The notes beneath the pieces were generated by a model that saw only the letters and a program-made list of their open reading frames with translations, was not told the origin of the DNA and did no database searches. From NCBI GenBank assembly GCA_030754235.1, contig JASMAS010000092.1, positions 1 through 32,898 of the forward strand: DNA of 32,898 bases, given 5' to 3'. Position numbers and translations under genes: made by a program. This DNA is from Litorilituus sp. (lineage in GTDB: Bacteria; Pseudomonadota; Gammaproteobacteria; Enterobacterales; Alteromonadaceae). Below are positions 1 through 9,561 of the stretch, piece after piece; position 1 is the first letter of the stretch, and each line of letters starts with the position of its first letter.

Positions 1-999
1 ATCAAATGTTGATATGGCAACAGGCTGTCCCTGTGTAGCTCCTTTACGGTGCGTTACAAACAGATAAGGGTGCTTATTAGTATTTGGTGTCTGAGCACGA
101 TATTGGGTAATGTAACGATTCATTAACTCCGCACTTTCGTCACTGACCCTAAGCTTCCTTTCTCTGGTTTTAGCAACGGGTTGCTTAGAACGAGGGTCAT
201 ATTTATCATCATGTGTACGTCTAACCCAAAATGATTTCTTACTACCATGTAGCATCATATCTGTCAGCGCCAGAGAAAGCATTTCACCACGCCTAATACC
301 ATGCCGATCCATTAAATGAAACATTAAGTGATTTCTAAAACGTACATTTTCCTGTGTAAATGGATTTTGTGGATCATCATAATGAGCAACGGCCATAAAC
401 TCTTTGACTAAGCCTTGTGGTAAAGTTTTATCATTAGTTTCATCTAATATATTATTACCCTTTCCTTTAGGCCGAGCTGCTTTGAATTCCTTTTCCATTT
501 TTTTGATTTCACGATTTAGCTGAGGATTAGAGATATGCTTAACGGCTAATTTGGCAATAAAAGTTAAATATTCAATAACAGAAGTCATTCGGTTGTAATG
601 ATGGTTGCGTCCAACTGAAGGTATTACATCAACTAACTTTGGCGTATCAATGATACTGATAACTTTATTTCGGCCTTTACTAGCTTTCTTACTTACATAT
701 TTTAATTGTTTTATATCTGTAGCAAGATAAGATTTAATGTTCTCAATATCATCATCACCAAGAAAAATTCCTTGCTGAAACTCTTTATAAAGATCTCTTT
801 TCTCTTTTACCTGCCAACCTAAAAACCATTTAATATGGTTAAGCTTATTTGAAATGGTTTGATCTGCTTTTCCAACTTTTCTTAGCTTAGTAGTCACCCA
901 AAGTGTTACATGGAAATGTGGCATATCATCATCCCCCATCAAAATAGGATAACGCTCTCCATTTTCAAAAATTAATGTATCAACACGGTAAGTAACCAT
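1..999 (-). CDS. Tyrosine recombinase/integrase, 3' end beyond window
   Basis: An open frame of 333 codons starts with ATG at 999 and runs uninterrupted off the left edge, so the protein is partial. The N-terminal part (about residues 1-210) is basic and helical with no recognisable signature, as expected for a SAM-like core-binding domain. Near residue 235 the stretch HGIRRGEMLSL matches the Arg-I box of tyrosine recombinases, followed by a KxRERKLRV beta-strand segment. The HxxR and catalytic Tyr boxes would lie outside the window. Such proteins cut and rejoin DNA at att or inverted target sites and often mark the edge of a genomic island. The gene follows ssb on the same strand but is separated from it by a strong terminator. 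The family call is firm; whether it belongs to an island cannot be seen here. Confidence 0.85.
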   Translation of the reverse strand, partial: MVTYRVDTLIFENGERYPILMGDDDMPHFHVTLWVTTKLRKVGKADQTISNKLNHIKWFLGWQVKEKRDLYKEFQQGIFLGDDDIENIKSYLATDIKQLKYVSKKASKGRNKVISIIDTPKLVDVIPSVGRNHHYNRMTSVIEYLTFIAKLAVKHISNPQLNREIKKMEKEFKAARPKGKGNNILDETNDKTLPQGLVKEFMAVAHYDDPQNPFTQENVRFRNHLMFHLMDRHGIRRGEMLSLALTDMMLHGSKKSFWVRRTHDDKYDPRSKQPVAKTRERKLRVSDESAELMNRYITQYRAQTPNTNKHPYLFVTHRKGATQGQPVAISTFD

Positions 1000-1016
1000 A
1001 TATTCGAAACACCTTA

Positions 1017-1083
1017 TTTTTACACTTTAGTTATACGTAAATCCTATTTACTCATGATATTTAAAAAAAGTAAAGTGTAAAAA
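1017..1083. repeat. 13-bp perfect inverted repeat upstream of the integrase
   Basis: TTTTTACACTTTA at 1017-1029 is the exact reverse complement of TAAAGTGTAAAAA at 1071-1083, with a 41-bp AT-rich spacer. It begins 18 bp before the integrase start codon. It could be an autoregulatory operator or a pair of recombinase arm sites; the function is inferred from position only. Confidence 0.6.
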
Positions 1084-1119
1084 ACTACAAACCCAGCAAA
1101 AATGCTGGGTTTGTAGTTT
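1082..1119 (-). terminator. Rho-independent terminator of ssb
   Basis: ACTACAAACCCAGCA and its exact complement TGCTGGGTTTGTAGT form a perfect 15-bp stem around a short A/T loop. It is flanked by A and T runs, so it could work in both directions. On the minus strand the hairpin follows the ssb stop codon by about 50 bp and is followed by a T run, which insulates the downstream integrase gene. Confidence 0.9.
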
Positions 1120-1168
1120 AATAACTGTAATTTACTATTTAAATTTACAGTTTTAAAATATACGTTTC

Positions 1169-1837
1169 CTAAAACGGAATATCATCATCAAAATCAATTG
1201 ATGGTTCTTGTGGGTTTACCTTAGGGGCTTGTTGCTGTGGTGATTGTTGTTGAAAACCACCTTGTTGCTGAGATGCTTGCTGCTGAAAACCGCCTTGTTG
1301 CTGTGCTGGTTTATTATAAGCTTGCTGAGGAGTTGCTTGTTGTTGTCCTTGAAAACCACTTTGCTGTTGTGGCGCTTGTTGTCCTTGGAAACCACTTTGT
1401 TGTTGTGGTGCTTGTTGTCCTTGGAAACCACTTTGCTGCTGAGCAAAGCCACCTTGTTGTTGCCCTTGAAAACCACTTTGCTGACCAGAAGCCTTGCCAT
1501 CTAACATTTGCATTACGCCGTTGAAACCTTGTAAGACGATTTCGGTGGTGTATTGATCTTGCCCTTGTTGATTAGTCCATTTACGCGTTTGTAGTTGCCC
1601 TTCAAGATAAACTTTTGAGCCCTTTTTAAGGTATTCACCGGCAATTTCTGCAAGCTTACCAAACATGACTACACGGTGCCATTCAGTTTTTTCTTTTTGC
1701 TCACCTGTTTGTTTATCTTTCCATGTATCTGACGTTGCCACAGTAATATTGGCAACTGCGCCGCCATTTGGCATAAAACGTACCTCAGGATCTTTACCTA
1801 AGTTACCAACGATTATTACTTTATTTACACCTGCCAT
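1169..1837 (-). CDS. ssb: Single-stranded DNA-binding protein
   Basis: Coats single-stranded DNA during replication, repair and recombination and recruits partner proteins through its acidic tail. The 222-residue product opens with [20 protein letters not shown] and carries the OB fold through about residue 112, including [14 protein letters not shown]. Residues 115-208 form a long Gln/Gly-rich linker with near-identical SGFQGQQ repeats, and the protein ends in the canonical DFDDDIPF tail. E. coli SSB has 178 residues, so the extra length is in the linker. The start has an AGGA ribosome site a few bases upstream. It is transcribed alone, with a strong terminator downstream; no uvrA neighbour is present. 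Confidence 0.97.
   Translation of the reverse strand: MAGVNKVIIVGNLGKDPEVRFMPNGGAVANITVATSDTWKDKQTGEQKEKTEWHRVVMFGKLAEIAGEYLKKGSKVYLEGQLQTRKWTNQQGQDQYTTEIVLQGFNGVMQMLDGKASGQQSGFQGQQQGGFAQQQSGFQGQQAPQQQSGFQGQQAPQQQSGFQGQQQATPQQAYNKPAQQQGGFQQQASQQQGGFQQQSPQQQAPKVNPQEPSIDFDDDIPF
1338..1445. repeat. ssb: 36-bp tandem repeat in the ssb linker
   Basis: About three copies of a 36-bp unit, each containing CTTGTTGTCCTTGRAAACCA, lie head to tail and encode the [12 protein letters not shown] units of the SSB linker. The copies differ mostly at synonymous positions. Such repeats can gain or lose units by slippage. Confidence 0.75.
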
Positions 1838-2073
1838 GAAAAATCCTATTGATTGAGCATTTCTAGATCAATATGAATACCAAAGCAGCATATTAGTCTA
1901 AAGTTTAAAAATTTTGTTAAGGGAGTAATTCTATAGTGAGAATAGATTAAATTCGAGCGCTTTTTAACTTTAAAAGCTATTTATTTTTACCTGATTGATT
2001 TTGTTTGCTTTAAGCCATGTTAATTCCGTAGCTATCCGCGACAAGTTTCATAGTTTCTAATCCTGCTACGTCT

Positions 2074-2469
2074 TTATTTACTATACATATGTTGTGAAAA
2101 TTCTTCTCTGATATCATCAGGTATTGTTTTAGATAGTTGATTTTCATAATCAAAATGTACCATAGAAGCGGTACCAGACACGCACTTTTCGCCGTGTTGC
2201 CATAGCTCTTGATAAACATCGAAAGAGGCTCCACCCACTCGACCAATATAAGTTCTACTTTCTATTGCCTGACCGTAAAACAATTGACCGTGATAATTCA
2301 CTTCAATTTTGGCAATAATTAAATGCCAATCCTTAGGATTTAAATCTGGCGTAAAAAAGCGAAAAATAGGCTCTCTAGCCCCTTCAAACCACACAGGTAC
2401 TTTGGTGTTATTTATATGGCCTAAGGCATCGGTATCGCTAAAACGTGGCGTTATTTTTTCTTTAAACAT
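2074..2469 (-). CDS. Acyl-CoA thioesterase, hot-dog fold (4HBT/YbgC-like)
   Basis: Predicted to hydrolyse acyl-CoA thioesters in the cytoplasm. The 131-residue length is normal for the family. The N-terminal RFSDTDALGHINN segment is the typical YbgC/4HBT motif, with the Asp of SDTD as the likely catalytic residue near position 13, followed by the usual strands IIAKIEVNYHGQLFYGQAI and ESRTYIGRVGGASFDVYQEL. The gene is divergent from the 2OG oxygenase across a 150-bp AT-rich spacer and is not in an obvious operon. The exact substrate cannot be told from sequence. Confidence 0.85.
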   Translation of the reverse strand: MFKEKITPRFSDTDALGHINNTKVPVWFEGAREPIFRFFTPDLNPKDWHLIIAKIEVNYHGQLFYGQAIESRTYIGRVGGASFDVYQELWQHGEKCVSGTASMVHFDYENQLSKTIPDDIREEFSQHMYSK

Positions 2470-2619
2470 GATTGAAATTTTTTATTCTAAATTTTTTTCA
2501 TTGTATATTCATCATCATATATATGCACTCAATATTGCAACCATTTTGACTCATATTTTTTTTTCTGTAGAGTTAAGTTATAGTATCTAGCCTTATCGCC
2601 TGTTATCAAAAGAAGAATA

Positions 2620-3321
2620 ATGACGGATTTTATCGAAATTTACCCCAACACCTTAACCACTGAATTTTGCAAAAGTTTAGTGGTTAAATTTGACCAAAGC
2701 CCACATAAAACTCCAGGTAGAACAGGCGGTGGCGTAGACGTCTCAAAAAAATTAAGCCAAGATATTTATTTAAATCAACACTCTGAATTTCAACCGGCTT
2801 TGCAAACCATTTTACAAGCTTGCTCAGATAACATTTCTAATTACTTATCAAAGTATTTTTTTAGCTGTATCAGTGGTTTCTCTTTAACAGTAGAACATCC
2901 GGTTACTAAAAAACCTGTCGTTCTCACCCCTGAAAATTTTGAAGAGGTTGGAAAACCTAATATTGTCAAATTAATGCGTTATCTATTTCGTTTGGCTCCA
3001 ATTAATGCCCAAAAATATGACCAAGGCAAAGGAAATTATGGTTATTGGCATTCAGAGATTTTCCCTCAAACCGGTACGAATGACGCATTGCATCGTATGT
3101 TACTATTTATTTTTTACTTAAATGATGTTGAAGAAGGGGGGGAAACAGATTTTTTCTATCAACAGAAAAGTGTTAAACCCAAAGCCGGTACTATGGTGAT
3201 TGCTCCTTGTGGTTTCACACACACCCACAGAGGTAATATCCCTGTTTCCTCAGATAAATATATATTGACTTCCTGGATGATGTTTAATCCAGCGGACCGT
3301 CTTTATACACCAACTCAATAA
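2620..3321 (+). CDS. 2OG-Fe(II) oxygenase, prolyl-4-hydroxylase-like
   Basis: A 233-residue soluble protein with the C-terminal double-stranded beta-helix of Fe(II)/2-oxoglutarate dioxygenases. The metal triad appears to be H144 and E146 (in WHSEIF) plus a distal His in FTHTHRG (H201 or H203). K213 sits where the 2-oxoglutarate-binding basic residue is expected. LNDVEEGGETDFF and KPKAGTMVIAP are characteristic of the prolyl-4-hydroxylase alpha-subunit-like family. The first acidic ligand is Glu instead of the more usual Asp. An AGAAG ribosome site precedes the ATG. The substrate is unknown; the neighbours give no clue. Confidence 0.8.
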   Translation: MTDFIEIYPNTLTTEFCKSLVVKFDQSPHKTPGRTGGGVDVSKKLSQDIYLNQHSEFQPALQTILQACSDNISNYLSKYFFSCISGFSLTVEHPVTKKPVVLTPENFEEVGKPNIVKLMRYLFRLAPINAQKYDQGKGNYGYWHSEIFPQTGTNDALHRMLLFIFYLNDVEEGGETDFFYQQKSVKPKAGTMVIAPCGFTHTHRGNIPVSSDKYILTSWMMFNPADRLYTPTQ

Positions 3322-3395
3322 TCACCGCCTAGAAGAGAAACACTGACATGATAAATACGATTACTGGTGATAAACTTAGTTGGCACGTTATTATT

Positions 3396-3520
3396 GGCCG
3401 TGCATAGGATTTGGTCCCCGATAAAGATCAAACGCCATCAAAGATGGCATTGTTTTTGACACCAAAGACTTACTCGCTGATGGAAGACAAATTGTCACAA
3501 ATGCTAAAAAAGTCAAGTAA
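3396..3520 (+). pseudogene. Possible remnant of a gene 3' end
   Basis: Between the oxygenase and the Omp85-like gene, one frame reads NAIKDGIVFDTKDLLADG and then NAKKVK before a stop at 3518-3520. This resembles the C-terminal tail of amidohydrolase-family enzymes. Upstream the frame is broken, with in-frame stops and no start codon. The resemblance is from memory and weak, so this is offered only as a possible decayed fragment in an otherwise empty 253-bp gap. Confidence 0.3.
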
Positions 3521-3574
3521 ACCTGCTTTAAATCGTTATACTTAACAAAAGCCCTATACACACTTAAAAGGATA

Positions 3575-5197
3575 TTGGTTATAACCATTTGCCGTAAACG
3601 AGTACCTTATTATTTATTGTTGATAGTGCTTACCTTAATCGCAGGCACTATGCCAGTTGTCACCCGAGCACAAGATGATAATTGCCCCAAACAAATCATT
3701 ACCTTTACTCCTCAAACCATATTTGATGAAAGCGAAAAAGACATAATTTTCTTACATCACTGGGCTAATGCCATTCATGTCGACACTAAAATACTTACCT
3801 TAGAGAATGAGTCAGCTTTTTTCATCGACAAGTGTAATAAAAACTATGCTGATTTAGCAGAATTAGAGCGTCACCTACGTAGTAGAAAATACCTTCGTGA
3901 TGCTAAGGTCACCGCAGATGATACGTTGAAAAATATCACCGTTACCACGTGGGATAATTGGTCTTTAATGCCCACCATTAGTTTTGGTCGACAAGGAAGC
4001 CAAAGCAATTATAGTGTTGGTATCAAAGAGCGTAATTTTTTAGGTTTGGGCATTGATGCAGAGTTAGAATCTTATAAAAACTCGCAACGTACAGGTTATA
4101 AAATAAAAACCACCATTCCTTTATTTTCAAGACAAAATATCGATTTACGAGTCCGGTTTGCCGATAATGATGATGGTACACAGCAGTCTTTATTTATACA
4201 AAAACACTTTGCTAGCTTTCACACACAAACTGCTTATATCGCTGGTTTTGATGAAGAATCTCGTGACGACACTATATTTCAAAATAACATAGAGCAAGCA
4301 ATTTATCGCCATACAAAAAGTTTTAAAACACTAGACTATGCTTGGCTTAATTTTAATAACGATAAAGAACTGTTACGCTTGCATCTAGGTATTACTCAAT
4401 CTTACCATACGTTTTCATCCACACCAACCTCGCCTAAGCTACACCCTGATCACGCCATGCCAAAAGATAGAAAGTTTATTTATCCTTGGTTGGGTGTCGA
4501 TTATATTGAAAAAGATTTTAAAAAACTCTCCAACATTCACTTAATTACTCACATTGAAGACTTTAACCATGGTTGGCAATTTAAAGGACGATTAGGCATC
4601 AGTGATGGTAATAAGGAACATTCAGCTTGGGCACTGTTACAAGCAGAAATAAATAAAGGGTTTGAAATGCAAGACAATGCTCTATTATTAATGAACCTTA
4701 GCCTAGAAGGCGATATATACAATAATAACCAGCAACGTTTTTTATTAACCCTTAACAGTGAATATTTTTACCACTTTACTAAAGAGTGGGGGTTTTATTT
4801 AAATAATACTAATGTCATCAGTCGCAATCAATATTTAGATCAACCTGTAACCATGGGAGGAACCTCAGGGCTACGTGGTTTTCCTTTACAGTATCAACAT
4901 GGAAAATATAGCGTCAAAGTCACCAGCGAAATTCGCTATTATCCACAAATCAATTTATTTAAGTTGTTTGATCTCGCCGGTGCCGCTTTTTTTGATACCG
5001 GAAAAGCTTTTGGTAATGCGCCAATGACTAATATCGAAGATAACTGGCTCTACTCCGTTGGTATTGGAGTGAGGTTATATTCACCGCATTCGGGGGGAAA
5101 TCATCAAGTAATACATATCGATTTTGCTTTTCCACAAACAGACAACCAAGATTTAGATAACTTTGCCATTAGAATTGAAGCAAAAAAATCTTTTTAA
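3575..5197 (+). CDS. Omp85-family (BamA/TamA-like) outer membrane protein
   Basis: A 540-residue predicted outer membrane beta-barrel. Residues 1-33 form a Sec signal peptide (basic RKR, hydrophobic LLLIVLTLIAGT, then TRAQ). Residues about 55-125 look like a single POTRA domain (LERHLRSRKYLRDAKV). The rest is barrel, with the Omp85 loop-6 motif GGTSGLRGF near residue 430 and a C-terminal Phe. The family inserts or exports proteins or lipids at the outer membrane. It is far shorter than BamA (about 800 residues, five POTRAs), so it is an accessory member. The only in-frame start before the signal sequence is TTG at 3575, with AAGGA only 2 bp upstream, so the exact start is uncertain. Confidence 0.8.
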   Translation: MVITICRKRVPYYLLLIVLTLIAGTMPVVTRAQDDNCPKQIITFTPQTIFDESEKDIIFLHHWANAIHVDTKILTLENESAFFIDKCNKNYADLAELERHLRSRKYLRDAKVTADDTLKNITVTTWDNWSLMPTISFGRQGSQSNYSVGIKERNFLGLGIDAELESYKNSQRTGYKIKTTIPLFSRQNIDLRVRFADNDDGTQQSLFIQKHFASFHTQTAYIAGFDEESRDDTIFQNNIEQAIYRHTKSFKTLDYAWLNFNNDKELLRLHLGITQSYHTFSSTPTSPKLHPDHAMPKDRKFIYPWLGVDYIEKDFKKLSNIHLITHIEDFNHGWQFKGRLGISDGNKEHSAWALLQAEINKGFEMQDNALLLMNLSLEGDIYNNNQQRFLLTLNSEYFYHFTKEWGFYLNNTNVISRNQYLDQPVTMGGTSGLRGFPLQYQHGKYSVKVTSEIRYYPQINLFKLFDLAGAAFFDTGKAFGNAPMTNIEDNWLYSVGIGVRLYSPHSGGNHQVIHIDFAFPQTDNQDLDNFAIRIEAKKSF

Positions 5198-5252
5198 TCT
5201 GTTTTTTTGAACACAAAGATTGCTTTTTGATTCTGCTGAGTCTATCAAAGGC

Positions 5253-6578
5253 TTACAAAAATCTTTTTAAAACTCGGTCTATTTGGGTTAACCGGATCTT
5301 TTTAAGTAGTTTTTTGGGCTTTTCTGGGTAATCAATAACACTTTCTAACTCATTATAATGATTAACTTGCTTGGTATGCGCCATAATGGCATCAAGCTCT
5401 GGAATTACTTTAACCATAAATGCTTTTGACGGATCATCAAGCAACAAGCCATTTTCTAAATCAAGTGCCCAAGCTCTAGGGTTTAAATTACTACCCGTTA
5501 ATAAATGATGGCGTTCGTCACTAATAATTCCCTTCAAATGAAAGCTATTATCTTCATGCTCCCACAAGTGTATTGATAACAAACCTTGATCAATAAAATG
5601 CTGATAACGTTTTACAAAACGTTTTAATAGCATTTCATAAATATAAGGCACGATACCAATAGTACTAAAAGCACCATCATCTTTGATATAAAAATCATTC
5701 GCGGTTTTATCGCCAACGACTAGGGTAATGTTAACACCACGTTTAAGTGCCTTAACCACATCACGAGCTAAAACGGGTGGTAAATTGAAATAAGGCGTGA
5801 AAAGCAATAATGTCTGTTTAGTATTTTTTATTGTTTGGCTAATCGCGCGATTAAGTTGGTTTTTTCTTCGACCGTAACCTATAAATGGAGTAATAAATAT
5901 AGGCTGTTTAACGATACTTGCGTGATTATTTTCACTGACAGGAATTGGATAGTGTGCTTTTTTCAAACGGCTCTTTAAAGCGATGATATTGCGCTTTTGC
6001 TGGCTTTGACTTGGCAACTCAACACCGTTAATCTGCGGGGTTAAATGAGAGTCTACAAACACTTGCTGCAAATATTGGCAAAAATTATTAGCCAGTGCGG
6101 TACTGTTAATTTGATAATATCGATCTAAACGATACCGCTCACCTTGGTGCATATAAACATCATTAATGCTAGCACCCGTGTAAAAAAGTACATCATCAAA
6201 GACCATGCCTTTTAAGTGCAACACACCAAAAATTTCTTTACGCTTTACTGCCACGCCATAAATAGCAACTGGCTCAGAGTACTGCTTGGCAAGTTCTAAA
6301 TAAAGCTCTCTATTGCCTAAGCTTTCCTTTTCGCCAATAAGCCCACGTTGACCACGATGATAGTCGACAAAAACATTAATCACTAAAGATGGTTTTTTTG
6401 CTTTGGCTTGATATAAAGCGTGTAAAATTTCTCTTCCAGCGTCATCGTCTTGTAAATAAAGGGCTGTGATATAGATTCGCTCTTTCGCATGAGCAATTAA
6501 TGACAATAACTGTTGCTTATACTGTGCTGGCGAAGAGTAGATTTGAATATCTGTGCCACTTACGACTATTTTATTCAT
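5253..6578 (-). CDS. pssA: CDP-diacylglycerol-serine O-phosphatidyltransferase, PLD type
   Basis: Makes phosphatidylserine from CDP-diacylglycerol and serine, the committed step to phosphatidylethanolamine, at the inner face of the membrane. The 441-residue length matches E. coli PssA (451). Two HKD motifs of the phospholipase-D superfamily are present: HLKGMVFDD at residues 121-129, followed by TGASINDVY, and a second HLKGIISDE in the C-terminal half, followed by TGSNLNPRAWALDLENG. The C-terminus is basic, as in peripheral membrane PssA proteins. It converges with the Omp85-like gene and lies about 100 bp beyond the fadH stop on the same strand pattern of housekeeping genes. Confidence 0.93.
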   Translation of the reverse strand: MNKIVVSGTDIQIYSSPAQYKQQLLSLIAHAKERIYITALYLQDDDAGREILHALYQAKAKKPSLVINVFVDYHRGQRGLIGEKESLGNRELYLELAKQYSEPVAIYGVAVKRKEIFGVLHLKGMVFDDVLFYTGASINDVYMHQGERYRLDRYYQINSTALANNFCQYLQQVFVDSHLTPQINGVELPSQSQQKRNIIALKSRLKKAHYPIPVSENNHASIVKQPIFITPFIGYGRRKNQLNRAISQTIKNTKQTLLLFTPYFNLPPVLARDVVKALKRGVNITLVVGDKTANDFYIKDDGAFSTIGIVPYIYEMLLKRFVKRYQHFIDQGLLSIHLWEHEDNSFHLKGIISDERHHLLTGSNLNPRAWALDLENGLLLDDPSKAFMVKVIPELDAIMAHTKQVNHYNELESVIDYPEKPKKLLKKIRLTQIDRVLKRFL

Positions 6579-6675
6579 TAATTATTTTACAAACACACGA
6601 TGATAATGAGGCTGAGTATAACAAGTTTATAGCCTTGTTACATCAGCCTTTTGAACATCAATGTATCAAGAAGGG

Positions 6676-8826
<2,151 letters not shown>

Positions 8827-8892
8827 TTATTTCTACTAAGTTAATAATCATAGTAGAATTTACACGATATAATTATCGGCCAAAAAGAAAAA

Positions 8893-9390
8893 ATGCAGCC
8901 ACTAAAAATAGACAAAAAAGCACTTGTTACGTTAATTTTAAAAGCGCTTAACGATGAATTAACACAAGCAATTAACGCTGCGAATGCCGCTCACGCCGCC
9001 GCAATAGACGATCAAAGTATTGCTGAAACACAGTATGATACACTGGCAATTGAAGCGAGCTATTTAGCTGAGGGACAGTCAAGGCGAGTTGAGGAGTTGC
9101 AGGCCGCCATCAATAATTACCAAATACTAAAATTAATTGCTTTTAATAATAATATGCCCATTTCACTCTCTGCCCTGGTGCAACTGTCAGCAGACAGCAA
9201 AAGTCAACATTGGTTTTTTATTGCCCCCGCGGCAGGTGGTTTTCGTTGTCAACAAGCTGGTCAGCATATTACGGTTATCACCCCTCAATCACCAATGGGG
9301 CAAGCGCTAATGAATAAATTTGAAGATGATGATGTTGAAGTGATGCTCAATAAACAGGCCGTACAGGACTCTATTGAAAAAATATTATAA
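8893..9390 (+). CDS. GreA/GreB-like transcription factor-related protein
   Basis: The 165-residue product has a predicted N-terminal coiled coil (about residues 20-85, rich in Ala, Glu and Gln, including EASYLAEGQSRRVEELQ) and a C-terminal globular part ending in ITPQSPMGQALMNKFEDDDVEVML. That ending resembles the FKBP-like C-terminal domain of GreA/GreB, which reads TPxSPxGxALLGK and is followed by an acidic DxVEV. Gre factors enter the RNA polymerase secondary channel and stimulate cleavage of backtracked RNA. The tip acidic residues typical of GreA are not clearly identifiable, so it may be a Gre paralogue with another role. It is divergent from fadH. Confidence 0.65.
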   Translation: MQPLKIDKKALVTLILKALNDELTQAINAANAAHAAAIDDQSIAETQYDTLAIEASYLAEGQSRRVEELQAAINNYQILKLIAFNNNMPISLSALVQLSADSKSQHWFFIAPAAGGFRCQQAGQHITVITPQSPMGQALMNKFEDDDVEVMLNKQAVQDSIEKIL

Positions 9391-9561
9391 TCATTAAATA
9401 GCCTATTACTTTGAGTATCATACTCAAGATATTTGATGTTGAAAATAATCAAATCGAACATAATCCAATTCAGCGCTTAATTAATCCGTTTGAACGCTTT
9501 TAACTATTATTGTGCTCTTAAGTCTATAAATTTATCTACTAACTTATACTTCAAAAAAAAA

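Noticed and set aside
1237-1524. Long frames in both strands opposite and within the ssb linker
   Set aside because: They are by-products of the low-complexity repeat; the SSB frame with its OB fold and acidic tail is the real one.
2010-2246. Minus-strand frame overlapping the thioesterase end and reading VAGLETMKLVADSYG
   Set aside because: It looks protein-like at its end but most of it lies out of frame within the thioesterase gene, which is complete on its own. It has no start signal.
9528-9560. AAGTCT followed by CTTATA as a fifth regulon site before GH81
   Set aside because: The word is degenerate, no upstream repeat exists at 21 bp, and the -35-like box would almost touch the start codon.
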